Part shown: piece by piece, positions 24,763 to 33,545 of the stretch | How the letters are laid out: the number at the start of each line of letters is the position of its first letter | How positions within the stretch are numbered: position 1 is the stretch's first letter | Assembly (NCBI GenBank): GCA_947630735.1 | Contig: CANRIR010000012.1 | Location: 1 to 49,829 of the forward strand | Direction of reading: 5' to 3' | From: an uncultured Marvinbryantia sp. | GTDB lineage: Bacteria > Bacillota > Clostridia > Lachnospirales > Lachnospiraceae | Length of the DNA: 49,829 nucleotides | Program-made: the position numbers and the translations under genes | The notes under the pieces: model-generated | What the model saw: the letters and a program-made list of their open reading frames with translations, nothing else | What the model was told of the DNA's origin: nothing | Databases searched by the model: none

Positions 24763-25263
24763 CTATCTCGCCGTGTTGTCCGCGCCGTTGTTCCCGGTCA
24801 CGTCGTTCACAATGTCCGCCGCGCCGTTAATAATGCCGTCGCCCACTTCACCTACGCCCGCGCCGATCTCCTCCAGCGCGCCGTCGCTTCCGTTCCCTGC
24901 CGCACGTTCATCGACGTCTGCCACACCGTCGGCATTGTCGTCCCTGCCGCTGGTCACGCTGTTCACATTCTCGTTATCCGCGTCCGGATCCGCTGCATCG
25001 GTCTTATGGACGGTATCTTCCTGATTTGTGCTCACGCTGTCTGCGCGGGCCGTGCGCTCGGTCTCACCCGCTCTGTTCGCCGCGTCTGCATCCGCTGCGG
25101 CGTTCCTGGCCGCCGCACCCGCGTCGCGGGAAGCGATGCTCTCGGTCGTTTTGTCCGCCGCGGTATTGTTCACTCCGTCTTCCTCATTTCCGCACCCCAC
25201 AAGAGCGATGGATGCGCACCCTGCAAGAAGCAGTCCCAGTATTCCTTTTCTTACCTGTTTCAT
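24763..25263 (-). CDS. Small acidic, low-complexity lipoprotein with an EF-hand-like loop
   Basis: A 166-residue protein not matched to a named family. Residues 1-24 are a signal peptide with two possible lipobox cysteines (LLAGC at 16, ALVGC at 24), so it should be anchored outside the membrane. The rest is Ala/Asp/Asn/Gly-rich and probably disordered. Residues 108-119 (DDNADGVADVDE) fit the calcium loop D-x-N-x-D-G-x-x-D-x-x-E, and several other Asp-rich stretches resemble it. The C-terminus is Gly-rich and weakly amphipathic (IGAGVGEVGDGIINGAADIV). ATG 25263 has AAAGGAG eight bases upstream; the longer open frame above it has no support. Function unknown. Confidence 0.75.
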   Translation of the reverse strand: MKQVRKGILGLLLAGCASIALVGCGNEEDGVNNTAADKTTESIASRDAGAAARNAAADADAANRAGETERTARADSVSTNQEDTVHKTDAADPDADNENVNSVTSGRDDNADGVADVDERAAGNGSDGALEEIGAGVGEVGDGIINGAADIVNDVTGNNGADNTAR

Positions 25264-25452
25264 GATCTTATCTCCTTTTCTCGCATATTCTAAATTAAGA
25301 TTTCTCTCCCTGTTAATATCTCTTATTTTCTTCGAATTATTCAATTCCTTTTTATCCCAGAAAACCTGGCAGAATTTCCCATAATACGCAGAAAAGAGAT
25401 GCAAGCCATACAACAGAATTTCCCCTGGCACAACGTATTTCCCATGACACAA

Positions 25453-25627
25453 AAAAGAGCTGCCACAAAACAAACCTGGCAGGGATTGCCACAATCCGTT
25501 GTCCGCCTATCTGAGACAGCTGTCTGATCTGAGACGGATGTAGTCCGTCGCAGGCAGACAGCTGTAACGAAGATGAGCGGACAACGGATTCGTGGCAGCC
25601 CGCCAGGTATTTTGCAGCAACTCTTTT
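25453..25627. repeat. 175-nt near-palindrome (long hairpin element)
   Basis: Outer arms 25453-25506 and 25577-25627 pair with a few mismatches (AAAAGAG, CCTGGC, TGCCAC, ATCCGTTGTCCGC against their complements). Inside lie a second pair (CAGCTGTCTG 25517-25526 with CAGACAGCTG 25555-25564) and a third (GACGGA 25533-25538 with TCCGTC 25544-25549). On the minus strand it ends with CTCTTTTTTG, so it could terminate transcripts from the degV gene. Partial copies of the arm sequence (ACCTGGCAGAATTTCCC) lie just outside, at about 25364-25440. No protein is encoded. It may be a MITE-like element or a structured RNA. Confidence 0.8.
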
Positions 25628-25669
25628 CTTACCTGTTCTGTGCCGCGCAATACGGCCCTTTTTCTTATT

Positions 25670-26539
25670 TTATCTGCGGTCCCCGAAGAAGAAGAGCGCC
25701 ACTGTCCCCGGCCCGGAATGTGTGCCGATGACGGGGCCGATGGGATTGATCAGGAACGATTCCACGCCAAAGCGCTCCCGCACGCGGTCCCTCACATACT
25801 CCGCGTCTTTCAGGCAGTCGCCGTGGCTGATAAATACAATGTCGTTCTTTCCCGCGTAGCTTCCCTGTTTCTCCGCCATGGCATCCACCAGGGCGTCCAG
25901 GGAATTTCTCCTCTTGCGCACCTTGGAAAGCGGGATCAGCTTGCCCTCGTCGTTCACGTGCAGCACGGGCTTTAAGCTGATCATGGTGCCCACCACCGCG
26001 GCCACCATGGAAACACGGCCCCCGCGGTGCAAATGGAACAGATCGTCCACGGTAAAGCTGTGCACCACGTTCAGTTTGTGCTCCTCGCACCAGGCCGCCA
26101 GCTGCGCAAGGTCCATGCCCTCCGCTTTCTTTTCCAGCGCCTTGTGGACCAGCAGCCCTTCGCCCAGAGAGGCGCACAGGGAATCCACCACCACGATCTT
26201 CCGGTCCGGATAGTCCTCCATCAGTTCCTCCGCCGCGACGCGCGCGCTGTTGCTGCTCCCGCTTAAGCCGCCGGAAAACGCGATGTGCAGGATATCCTTT
26301 CCCTCTTTCAGGATCGGCTCAAACGCGGTGCGGGCGTCCTGCGGGCTCACCTGGGATGTGGTGGGCATGCTGCCGGCGCGCATCTTCGCGTAGAACTCCT
26401 CCGGCGGCAGTTCTTTCTGTCCGCGCATATAGGTCTCGCCGTCCAGGATATAGGAGAGCGGCAGCACCTCAAGCTGATGCTCCTGATAATATTCCTCCGG
26501 CAGATCGCAGGTTACGTCGGTTGTGATCACATAACTCAT
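25670..26539 (-). CDS. DegV family fatty-acid-binding protein
   Basis: A 289-residue DegV/FakB-type protein, cytoplasmic, that binds a fatty acid and presents it to a FakA-type kinase for phosphorylation. Features: the start YVITTDVTCDLPEEYY, then PTTSQVSPQDARTAFEPIL, the ligand-contacting AFSGGLSGSSNSARVAAEEL, DSLCASLGEGLLV and the C-terminal IGPVIGTHSGPGTVALFFFG. The ATG has AAAGGAGG nine bases upstream. No fakA partner is adjacent, which is common for DegV paralogues. Confidence 0.94.
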   Translation of the reverse strand: MSYVITTDVTCDLPEEYYQEHQLEVLPLSYILDGETYMRGQKELPPEEFYAKMRAGSMPTTSQVSPQDARTAFEPILKEGKDILHIAFSGGLSGSSNSARVAAEELMEDYPDRKIVVVDSLCASLGEGLLVHKALEKKAEGMDLAQLAAWCEEHKLNVVHSFTVDDLFHLHRGGRVSMVAAVVGTMISLKPVLHVNDEGKLIPLSKVRKRRNSLDALVDAMAEKQGSYAGKNDIVFISHGDCLKDAEYVRDRVRERFGVESFLINPIGPVIGTHSGPGTVALFFFGDRR

Positions 26540-26627
26540 AAAAATTAACCTCCTTTAAACTCTCTCTTTCCTCATATTCCCAAGTCTCCCGCATAGAATG
26601 TACAAATACATAACCGAGGGATGACAA

Positions 26628-27062
26628 ATGAGCTCAAAAACCAAAATCTTTATCATGAAAAAGCGGGAACTTATCTATACAGGCATTTTTGCCGTCCTTG
26701 CCATTACCTTTCTGGTCCTGCTGTTTCTGATGTTCCGCCCCCACGGCCGGGACGCGCTTTCCACATCCGCGCAGGCCGTCTATGTGCCGGGCGTGTACAC
26801 CACGGCGCTCACGCTGAACAACAACGTGATGGACCTGGAGGTGCGCGTCGACGCCGACCACATCAACGACATCCGGCTGGTCAACCTAAGCGAATCTGCG
26901 GCCGCCATGTTCCCGCTGATGCAGCCCGCGCTGGACAATCTGGCGGCGCAGATCTGCGAAAGCCAGAGCACCGACAACGTGTACTATGAGGCGGGCAGCC
27001 AGTACACCTCCCAGATGCTGCTGCAGATCATCGAGGAAACGCTGGAAAAGGCGCGCCGATAG
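26628..27062 (+). CDS. Membrane-anchored FMN_bind-like protein
   Basis: A 144-residue protein: short cytoplasmic start, one membrane segment (about residues 15-36), and an outside domain resembling FMN_bind (VPGVYTTALTLNNNVMDLEV, VDADHINDIRLVNLSE, then AGSQYTSQMLLQIIEETLEK). In FMN_bind proteins the corresponding SGAT(Y)TS carries the threonine that takes covalent FMN; here that position is Gln (AGSQYTS), so flavinylation is not expected. Start ATG 26628 has GAGGGATG upstream; an alternative is Met10. Convergent with nadE, one base between stops. Family assignment is by eye and tentative. Confidence 0.65.
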   Translation: MSSKTKIFIMKKRELIYTGIFAVLAITFLVLLFLMFRPHGRDALSTSAQAVYVPGVYTTALTLNNNVMDLEVRVDADHINDIRLVNLSESAAAMFPLMQPALDNLAAQICESQSTDNVYYEAGSQYTSQMLLQIIEETLEKARR

Positions 27063-27063
27063 G

Positions 27064-28977
27064 CTATTTCAGCGTCTCCAGCTCCTGCAGCCACACACGC
27101 GCCTCCGCGTCGCTGGGCATGCGCAGGTCGCCCCGCGGCGACAGCGCCACGCTTCCCACCTTGGGCCCGTCCGGCAGGCAGGACCGCTTAAACTGCTGCG
27201 AGAAGAATCTGCGGTAAAACGTCTTCAGCCATCTGAGCACCGTCTCCTCGCGGTAGGTTCCCGCGAAAGCCAGCACGGCGAGGCGGTACACCTTGGAGGG
27301 TTCCTCCTGCAGGCGCATCACATGGTACAGGAAGAAATCGTGCAGCTCGTAGGGCCCCACCAGCTCCTCGGTTCTCTGGGAGATGACGCCGTCCTTCGGC
27401 GGAAGCAGCTCGGGGCTTACCGGCGTATCCAGGATATCCCGCAGAACCGCGGCCAGATCCGCATCGCCGCAGGTGTCCGCGCAGTAGCGCACCAGATAGC
27501 GCACCAGCGTCTTGGGGACGGAGGCGTTGACCGCGTACATGGACATGTGGTCCCCGTTGTAGGTGGCCCAGCCGAGGGCCAGCTCGGACAGATCGCCCGT
27601 GCCCACCACCAGGCCGTTTCTCTGGTTGGCGAGATCCATCAGGATCTGCGTGCGCTCCCGGGCCTGGCTGTTTTCGTATGTGACGTCGCGGCAGGTTTCC
27701 TCCTGGCCGATGTCGCGAAAGTGCAGGCGCACGGACTCCTGAATGTTGATCTCGAGAAGCTGCGCCCCCAGCTTTTTTGCCAGCTCGCAGGCGTTGGCGT
27801 AGGTGCGGTCCGTGGTGCCGAAACAGGGCATGGTCACGCAGAGGACGCTTTCCCGCCCCAGGTGCAGCATATCCGCCGCCTTTGCGGCCACCAGAAGAGC
27901 CAGGGTGGAATCCAGCCCGCCGGACACGCCCACCACCGCCGTGCGGCACATGGTGTGCTGCATCCTCTTTTTCAGGCCGAGGGCCTGGATGGTCAGGATC
28001 TCCTCGCACCGCTCCTCGCAGTCCCTTGGGTTTGCCGGCACGAACGGCATGGCCTGGACGCCGCGGGTCAGGCCGGTCTCGGAAACCTCCAGATGGAAGG
28101 GGATCTTCTCATAGTTTTCCGGGGATCCGCCGACGAATGTGTTCATCCTCCTGCGCTCGCTGCGCAGCCTGTGGATGTCCAGCTCGCTGCAGGCGATCCC
28201 TTCCGCGAACCGGGAGGTCTGCGCCAGCACCGCGCCGTTCTCCGCGATCAGGCTGTGCCCGCCGAACACCAGGTCTGTGGTGGACTCCCCGGGGCCTGCT
28301 CCCGCGTAGAGATAGCCGCACAGCAGCCGGGCGGACTGCCCTTTTACCAGCTCCTCCCGGTAAGCGCTCTTTCCCACCGTCTCGTCGCTGGCGGACAGGT
28401 TTGCGATCACGGTGGCCCCCGCCAGGGCGTGCCGGATGCTGGGCGGGTCCGGGGCCCACAGATCCTCGCAGATCTCCGCGGCCGCCACGAGGCCCTCCAT
28501 CTCCTGGCAGCAGAACAGCAGGTTCATGCCGAAGGGAACCCGATCGCCGTCAAAATCCACCCACTCGATCTTTTCTCTTCCGGGCGTAAAATGCCTCTGC
28601 TCGTAAAACTCCGCGTAATTTGGCAGAAAATGTTTGGGGACAAGGCCCAGAAGCCGTCCGCGGCAGATGACGGCCGCCGTGTTGTAGAGCTTATCGTCCG
28701 CCTCCCAGGGGATGCCCACAAACAGCAGCGCGTCCAGCTCGCGGGACGCCGCAAGGATCCGGCGAAGCTCCCTTTTTGCGCAGGCCAGAAGCTGTTCCTG
28801 CCAGAAGAGATCCTGGCAGGTGTAGCCCGTGACACAGAGCTCCGGGAACACGATGATCTTCGCGCCCATCTGCGCGGCCCTGCCGGCCTGTTCACAGATC
28901 TGCTGCACATTGTAGGCGCAGTCCGCCACTTTCAGATCCGGCGTCACCGCCGCCGCTTTCACAAACCCGTGTCTCAT
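27064..28977 (-). CDS. nadE: Glutamine-dependent NAD+ synthase
   Basis: A 637-residue two-domain enzyme making NAD+ from deamido-NAD+, ATP and glutamine. The N-terminal glutaminase of the nitrilase family has its catalytic triad in FPELCVTGYTCQDL (Glu), LVPKHFLPNYAEFYE (Lys) and EICEDLW (Cys). The C-terminal synthetase has the PP-loop VVGVSGGLDSTLALLVAAKA and TGDLSELALGW. Length matches the glutamine-dependent form. It is last in a run from the ABC exporter and aminotransferases, starting three bases after the hslO stop codon. Confidence 0.96.
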   Translation of the reverse strand: MRHGFVKAAAVTPDLKVADCAYNVQQICEQAGRAAQMGAKIIVFPELCVTGYTCQDLFWQEQLLACAKRELRRILAASRELDALLFVGIPWEADDKLYNTAAVICRGRLLGLVPKHFLPNYAEFYEQRHFTPGREKIEWVDFDGDRVPFGMNLLFCCQEMEGLVAAAEICEDLWAPDPPSIRHALAGATVIANLSASDETVGKSAYREELVKGQSARLLCGYLYAGAGPGESTTDLVFGGHSLIAENGAVLAQTSRFAEGIACSELDIHRLRSERRRMNTFVGGSPENYEKIPFHLEVSETGLTRGVQAMPFVPANPRDCEERCEEILTIQALGLKKRMQHTMCRTAVVGVSGGLDSTLALLVAAKAADMLHLGRESVLCVTMPCFGTTDRTYANACELAKKLGAQLLEINIQESVRLHFRDIGQEETCRDVTYENSQARERTQILMDLANQRNGLVVGTGDLSELALGWATYNGDHMSMYAVNASVPKTLVRYLVRYCADTCGDADLAAVLRDILDTPVSPELLPPKDGVISQRTEELVGPYELHDFFLYHVMRLQEEPSKVYRLAVLAFAGTYREETVLRWLKTFYRRFFSQQFKRSCLPDGPKVGSVALSPRGDLRMPSDAEARVWLQELETLK

Positions 28978-28979
28978 GG

Positions 28980-29864
28980 TCAGTTCCTCCTGCTTTTCTT
29001 TTGCAGTTCTTTCAATTCCTCCACGGAAAAGGTGTAGCTGCGCCCGCAGAAATGGCAGTTTACCTCGATGGGCTCGCCGTCGTCGATCATGGACTGGAGC
29101 TCTCTTCTGCCCACGCTGATCACCGCCTTCTCCACCCGCTCTTTCGAGCAGTTGCAGAAAAACCGGACCGGCATGGTGTCGGTGATCTGAAGCTCCTGGC
29201 CTCCCAAAAGGCGCGTTAAGATCTGCTCCGGGCTGTCGCCCTCATCCAGCATGGACGTCACGGAGGTAACCTTCGCCACCTCTTTTTCCAGCGCGGAGAC
29301 GACCTCCTCCGAGGCGAAGGGCATCAACTGCAGGATGAAGCCTCCCGCCTGCCGCACCGTATTGTCCCGGTTCATCAGCACGCCCAGCCCCACGGCGGAC
29401 GGGATCTGCTCGGAGGTGGCAAAATAGTAGGTGAGATCCTCCGCGATCTCGCAGGTCTGCAGCATGGTCTGCCCCGAGTAGGGCTCCTTCATGCCCAGAT
29501 CCTTGATGACATTCAGAAAGCCGGGCCCCACCGCCCCGGCCACATCCAGCTTTCCCTTGCTGTTGGCCGGAAGGATCACATAAGGATTGCCCACATAGCC
29601 CTTCACGTTGCCCGCGGCGTCCGCCGTGACGGTAATGCCCCGCAGAGGGCCGCCCGCCTTGATCTGCAGGGTCAACAGGTCCTGCTCGCCCTTCATCATG
29701 CTGCCCATCATAGCGCCGGCCGTCAGAAGGCGTCCCAGCGCCGCCGTCGCCACCGGACTGGTGTTGTGCGCCTGCCGCGCCGTCTCCACCGTCTCCCTTG
29801 TGGCGGCCGCAAAGGCCCGGATCTGGCCGTCCGCCGCCGTCGCCCTCACCATATAGTCGTTCAT
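28980..29864 (-). CDS. hslO: Redox-regulated chaperone Hsp33
   Basis: A 294-residue Hsp33, a cytoplasmic holdase switched on by oxidation. The zinc-binding cysteines are present as CNC near residue 238 and CHFC about 30 residues later, the standard C-x-C...C-x2-C layout, and the N-terminal domain reads DYMVRATAADGQIRAFAAAT. ATG 29864 is taken (AAGGGAG eight bases upstream); it overlaps the stop of the methyltransferase gene as ATGA, indicating coupled translation. Oxidative-stress role fits the anaerobic lifestyle suggested by the flavodiiron protein. Confidence 0.95.
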   Translation of the reverse strand: MNDYMVRATAADGQIRAFAAATRETVETARQAHNTSPVATAALGRLLTAGAMMGSMMKGEQDLLTLQIKAGGPLRGITVTADAAGNVKGYVGNPYVILPANSKGKLDVAGAVGPGFLNVIKDLGMKEPYSGQTMLQTCEIAEDLTYYFATSEQIPSAVGLGVLMNRDNTVRQAGGFILQLMPFASEEVVSALEKEVAKVTSVTSMLDEGDSPEQILTRLLGGQELQITDTMPVRFFCNCSKERVEKAVISVGRRELQSMIDDGEPIEVNCHFCGRSYTFSVEELKELQKKSRRN

Positions 29865-30646
29865 TTGCCACACTCCCTTGCCACAAAATACAGCCGTTCA
29901 CTGTCCGGCCGCGGCTCGCCTCTGGTGTCCGCGTCCAGAACCTGCTCCGGCACCAGCCCCGCGCGGGCCAGCAGGCTCTTTACCGTCTCCGCCGGGTAGG
30001 CCCTCTGCAGGTGCGTCTCCCGGTGCCGCACGTACCGCCCGTCCGGCTCTTTTAAAAAGAACGTCAGGTCATACTCGTTGGTCTGGTCCTCCTCAAAATA
30101 GGCGTTCTCCCAGATGAGCGTCCCCTCCTTGCGGTGCTGCGCGGCCACGGAGTCGCCCATGACGTCGGCCAGATAGTGCACCGTCTTCATATCAAACACA
30201 AAGACCCCGCCCGGATCCAGATAATTGTTGACCAGCGAAAAGACCCGCAGAAGATCTTCCTCGTCCGCCATGTAATTGATGGAATCGCAGACGCACACCA
30301 CCGCGCGCACCGTGCCGTACAGCTCAAATTCCCGCATGTCCTGCTGCAGATACAGGATGTCGGCGTCTGCGCCCTGCCCCTTCGGCCCGCTGCAGGCCGC
30401 GCGCTGTTTTTCCGACGCGATCTGCAGCATTTCCGGGGACGAATCCACGCCGATCATGTCGTACCCGGCCTTCGCCAGCATCTGCGTGAAGGTGCCGGTG
30501 CCGCAGCCGAGTTCGAGCACCAGCCCGTCCGATATGCCGTGCGCGCGCAGGACGCCGGTAATATAATCCAGCCACTCCCCGTAGGGCACGTCGCCCAGGA
30601 ACAGGTCGTAGACTTTTGCAAGGCTCGCATAGGATCTGTCGCTCAT
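29861..30646 (-). CDS. SAM-dependent class I methyltransferase
   Basis: A 261-residue methyltransferase with YASLAKVYDLFLGDVPYGEW, motif I LVLELGCGTGTFTQMLAKAG, the acidic IGVDSSPEML and VRAVVCVCDSINYM. It matches the common Methyltransf_25 proteins of Firmicutes with no assigned substrate. ATG 30646 follows GAGAGAGGG. It overlaps hslO by 4 bp (ATGA), so both are probably made together; a functional link to Hsp33 is not shown. Confidence 0.9.
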   Translation of the reverse strand: MSDRSYASLAKVYDLFLGDVPYGEWLDYITGVLRAHGISDGLVLELGCGTGTFTQMLAKAGYDMIGVDSSPEMLQIASEKQRAACSGPKGQGADADILYLQQDMREFELYGTVRAVVCVCDSINYMADEEDLLRVFSLVNNYLDPGGVFVFDMKTVHYLADVMGDSVAAQHRKEGTLIWENAYFEEDQTNEYDLTFFLKEPDGRYVRHRETHLQRAYPAETVKSLLARAGLVPEQVLDADTRGEPRPDSERLYFVARECGK

Positions 30647-30694
30647 AACCCTCTCTCCGCTTTTCTCCAAGGGAACGCCTCCCTCAGCCTTTCT

Positions 30695-31192
30695 CTAAAA
30701 GAAAAATCCAGGGATCACGTAGGATACCACCGTCATGATGACCGTCGCCATCAGGATGCCCAGAATGACCGCCGGGAACGCCTTTTTAAATTTCATGTCC
30801 AGCAGCGCGGCCACAAGGGACCCCGTCCACGCGCCGGTCCCGGGAAGAGGGATGCCCACAAAGAGCATCAGCCCCAGGAACTGGTACTTCCCGATGCTGT
30901 CCTTCTTCTTCATGGCCCGGTTCTCCAGCTTCTCCACCAGAGGGCGGATGTACTTCGTCTTTTTCAGCATGTTGAACAGGGGCGTGACGAGCGTAAGGAT
31001 GATGGGCACCGGCAAAATGTTCCCGATCACGCAGATAGCGATGCCCTTCCACATCTCGATGCCCAGAAACGCCGACGCGATCAGTCCCCCGCGCAGCTCC
31101 AGGATGGGCAGCATGGAGATGATAAATACGATGAGCTCCCTGGAAACCACCCCGTCCAGCGAATTGATGATATAATTTGATAATCCGTTCAT
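30695..31192 (-). CDS. COG2426 small multidrug export-like membrane protein
   Basis: A 165-residue membrane protein of PF06695 (Sm_multidrug_ex). It has about four hydrophobic segments and the family signatures MLPILELRGGLIASAFLG near the start and FVGIPLPGTGAWTGSLVAAL around residue 112-131, which resemble re-entrant loops. The export function in the family name rests on little evidence. Its ATG overlaps the hisC stop codon (ATGA). Confidence 0.9.
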   Translation of the reverse strand: MNGLSNYIINSLDGVVSRELIVFIISMLPILELRGGLIASAFLGIEMWKGIAICVIGNILPVPIILTLVTPLFNMLKKTKYIRPLVEKLENRAMKKKDSIGKYQFLGLMLFVGIPLPGTGAWTGSLVAALLDMKFKKAFPAVILGILMATVIMTVVSYVIPGFFF

Positions 31193-32265
31193 GCGCGCTC
31201 TCCTGCCATCGCTTTTTTATATTCTTCCAGGAATCCGATCAGGATATCCATCTGTTCATCCGTCCCTATGGTTATGCGCAGATAATTGTCGATGCGCGGC
31301 TTTGAAAAATAGCGCACGTAGATGTGCTTCTCTTTCAGGGCCTCAAACAGCTCCCGCGCCGGAAGCTGCGGGTGGGTCGCAAAGATGAAATTGGACTTCG
31401 AATCCGCAAACTGAAAACCCAGCCCGGCCAGCCGCTCTTTGGTGCGCTCCCGCGTGGCCATGATCCGGCCCACCGTCTCGCGAAAATACGCCTCGTCCCA
31501 CAGCGCCGCCGCGCCCAGCTCCAGGCTGGGGCGGTTCATGGTGTAGGAGTTGAAGGAGTATTTGGCGTCGTTCAGATAGCGGATGAGCTTCGGGCAGCCG
31601 AAGCAGTAGCCGATGCGCAGCCCCGCCATGGAGCGGGATTTGGAGAAGGTCTGCACCACCAGCAGATTGTCGTACTTCTCCACCAGCCCCCGCGCGGAGA
31701 CGCCCCCGAAATCTATGTACGCCTCGTCCACGATCACCACCACGTCCCGGTTGTGCCGGATGATGTCCTCGATGTCCGCAAGCGGCAGTTCCACGCCCGT
31801 GGGCGCGTTGGGATTCGGAAAGACCACGCCGCCGTTGGGCTTGTAGTAATCTTCTTTCACGATGGTAAACGCGCCGCTCAGAGGCTGCCGCTCGTAGGGG
31901 ATCCGGAACAGCTCCGCCCAGACGTCGTAAAACGAATAGGTGATGTCCGGGAACAGGATGGGCTTATCCCCGTTGAAAAACGTCAGGAACGCCATGGCCA
32001 GCACATCGTCCGAGCCCACGCCCACAAACACCTGCTCTTTTTGCATCCCGTAGTAGTCCGCCAGCGCATCCACCAGGCTGTCCGCCCCCGGCGCGGGGTA
32101 GAGGCGCAGATCCTCATACCGCAGCCCTCGCAGTTTTTCCTGCACGGCGGGGCACGGCGGATAGGGGTTTTCGTTGGTATTCAGTTTTACCATATCCGGA
32201 AAATCCGGCTGCTCCCCCGGCGTGTAGGGCACAACCTTACGCACATTTTCTTCCCATTTTGCCAT
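31189..32265 (-). CDS. hisC: Histidinol-phosphate aminotransferase
   Basis: A 358-residue fold-type I PLP enzyme. Features: VVPYTPGEQ and LNTNENPYPP at the N-terminus, FPNPNAPTGVELPL, VDEAYIDFGG and the PLP lysine in TFSKSRSMAGLRIGY. It transaminates imidazole-acetol phosphate to histidinol phosphate; HisC proteins can also act on aromatic amino acid precursors. It starts six bases after the end of another aminotransferase gene. Together with the distant HIS6-type hisA it shows that his genes are scattered in this genome. Confidence 0.9.
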   Translation of the reverse strand: MAKWEENVRKVVPYTPGEQPDFPDMVKLNTNENPYPPCPAVQEKLRGLRYEDLRLYPAPGADSLVDALADYYGMQKEQVFVGVGSDDVLAMAFLTFFNGDKPILFPDITYSFYDVWAELFRIPYERQPLSGAFTIVKEDYYKPNGGVVFPNPNAPTGVELPLADIEDIIRHNRDVVVIVDEAYIDFGGVSARGLVEKYDNLLVVQTFSKSRSMAGLRIGYCFGCPKLIRYLNDAKYSFNSYTMNRPSLELGAAALWDEAYFRETVGRIMATRERTKERLAGLGFQFADSKSNFIFATHPQLPARELFEALKEKHIYVRYFSKPRIDNYLRITIGTDEQMDILIGFLEEYKKAMAGERA

Positions 32266-32271
32266 ATCGTT

Positions 32272-33465
32272 TTACGCTCCCAATCCATATTCCCCTGCAA
32301 GCCTGGCAAACTTCGGCAGCGCGTTCACGATCGTCTCGTAGGACACGCAGTAGGCCAGACGCACAAAGCCCGGACAGCCGAAAGAGGAGCCCGGCACAAG
32401 CAGCAGATGATACTTTTTGGCCGCCTCGCAGAATTCTTTTTCATTCTCAACCGGAGATTTCACAAACAGGTAGAACGCCCCCTGCGGCTTCACGCAGGAA
32501 AAACCGGCCTTTACCAGCCCCTCGTACAGCGCCGAGCGGTTGCGGTCGTAGTAGGCCACGTCCGTCTCCACGTCCACGCAGCGCGCGATGACGCGCTGGA
32601 ACAGGGAGGGCGCGTTCACATAGCCCAGAATGCGGTTCGCCACATTGGCCGCGCCGATGATGAGCGCGCTGTCGTCCGCCTCGTCCGGGATGACCAGATA
32701 GCCGATGCGCTCCCCCGGCAGGGAGAGGGATTTGCTGTAAGAATATCCCACGATCGTGTTCTTATAATATTTGGTAAGATAGGGCACCTGCGCCCCGTCG
32801 TACACCAGCTCGCGGTAGGGTTCGTCCGAGATCAGATAAATGCTGGTGCCAAACTCGCGCTGCTTTTCTTCCAGCACCTCTGCCAGCTTCTCGATGGTCT
32901 CCTCCGGGTAGACCACGCCGGTGGGGTTGTTTGGTGTATTTACCAGCAGGGCCTTGGTCTTTTCGGTAATGGCCGCCGCCAGGCGCGCAAGATCCGGCAG
33001 GAAGGTCTCCATGTCCACGGGCACCTCCACCAGAACGCCGTCAAAATTGGAGACATAAGACCGGTATTCGCCGAAGTAGGGCGAGAACGTGATGACCTCG
33101 TCCCCCGGGTTTAAGAGGGTCTTGAAGATGACGTTCAGGCCTCCCGCGGCCCCCACCGTCATCAGGATATTCTCCTCGTGAAAGGCCGTCCCGAACCGGC
33201 GGTTGAGGGATCCTGCGATCGCGGCGCGCACGTCCTCGTAGCCGGAATTGCTCATATATCCGTGCACCAGCAGGGGATCTTCCCGCTCCAGGATCTCCTG
33301 CGCCGCCTCTTTTACCTGCGGCGGCGCGGGCACGTTGGGGTTGCCCAGGCTGAAATCATACACATTTTCCGCGCCGTACTGGGCGGCCATCTTTTTTCCT
33401 TCCTCAAACATCGCGCGGATGGCGGAACTTCCCTTTACCATCTCTTCCATTTTTTTTGCGATCAT
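32272..33465 (-). CDS. Class I pyridoxal-phosphate aminotransferase
   Basis: A 397-residue aspartate/tyrosine-type aminotransferase. Family marks: YDFSLGNPNVPAPP, VGAAGGLNVIFKTLLNPGD, NTPNNPTGVVYP, ISDEPYRELVYDG and the PLP lysine in YSYSKSLSLPGERIGY. The substrate cannot be decided from sequence; bacterial relatives act on aspartate, aromatic amino acids or alanine. It precedes hisC in the same direction with a 6-bp gap. It is not a 2-aminoethylphosphonate transaminase by sequence features or context. Confidence 0.9.
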   Translation of the reverse strand: MIAKKMEEMVKGSSAIRAMFEEGKKMAAQYGAENVYDFSLGNPNVPAPPQVKEAAQEILEREDPLLVHGYMSNSGYEDVRAAIAGSLNRRFGTAFHEENILMTVGAAGGLNVIFKTLLNPGDEVITFSPYFGEYRSYVSNFDGVLVEVPVDMETFLPDLARLAAAITEKTKALLVNTPNNPTGVVYPEETIEKLAEVLEEKQREFGTSIYLISDEPYRELVYDGAQVPYLTKYYKNTIVGYSYSKSLSLPGERIGYLVIPDEADDSALIIGAANVANRILGYVNAPSLFQRVIARCVDVETDVAYYDRNRSALYEGLVKAGFSCVKPQGAFYLFVKSPVENEKEFCEAAKKYHLLLVPGSSFGCPGFVRLAYCVSYETIVNALPKFARLAGEYGLGA

Positions 33466-33545
33466 GCTGCACTGCCTCCTTTTTTCCGAAACGCCGCACG
33501 GGCTCTCGCGCGCTTTTTGGCTGCGCGGATCCGCCCGGCACTTTA

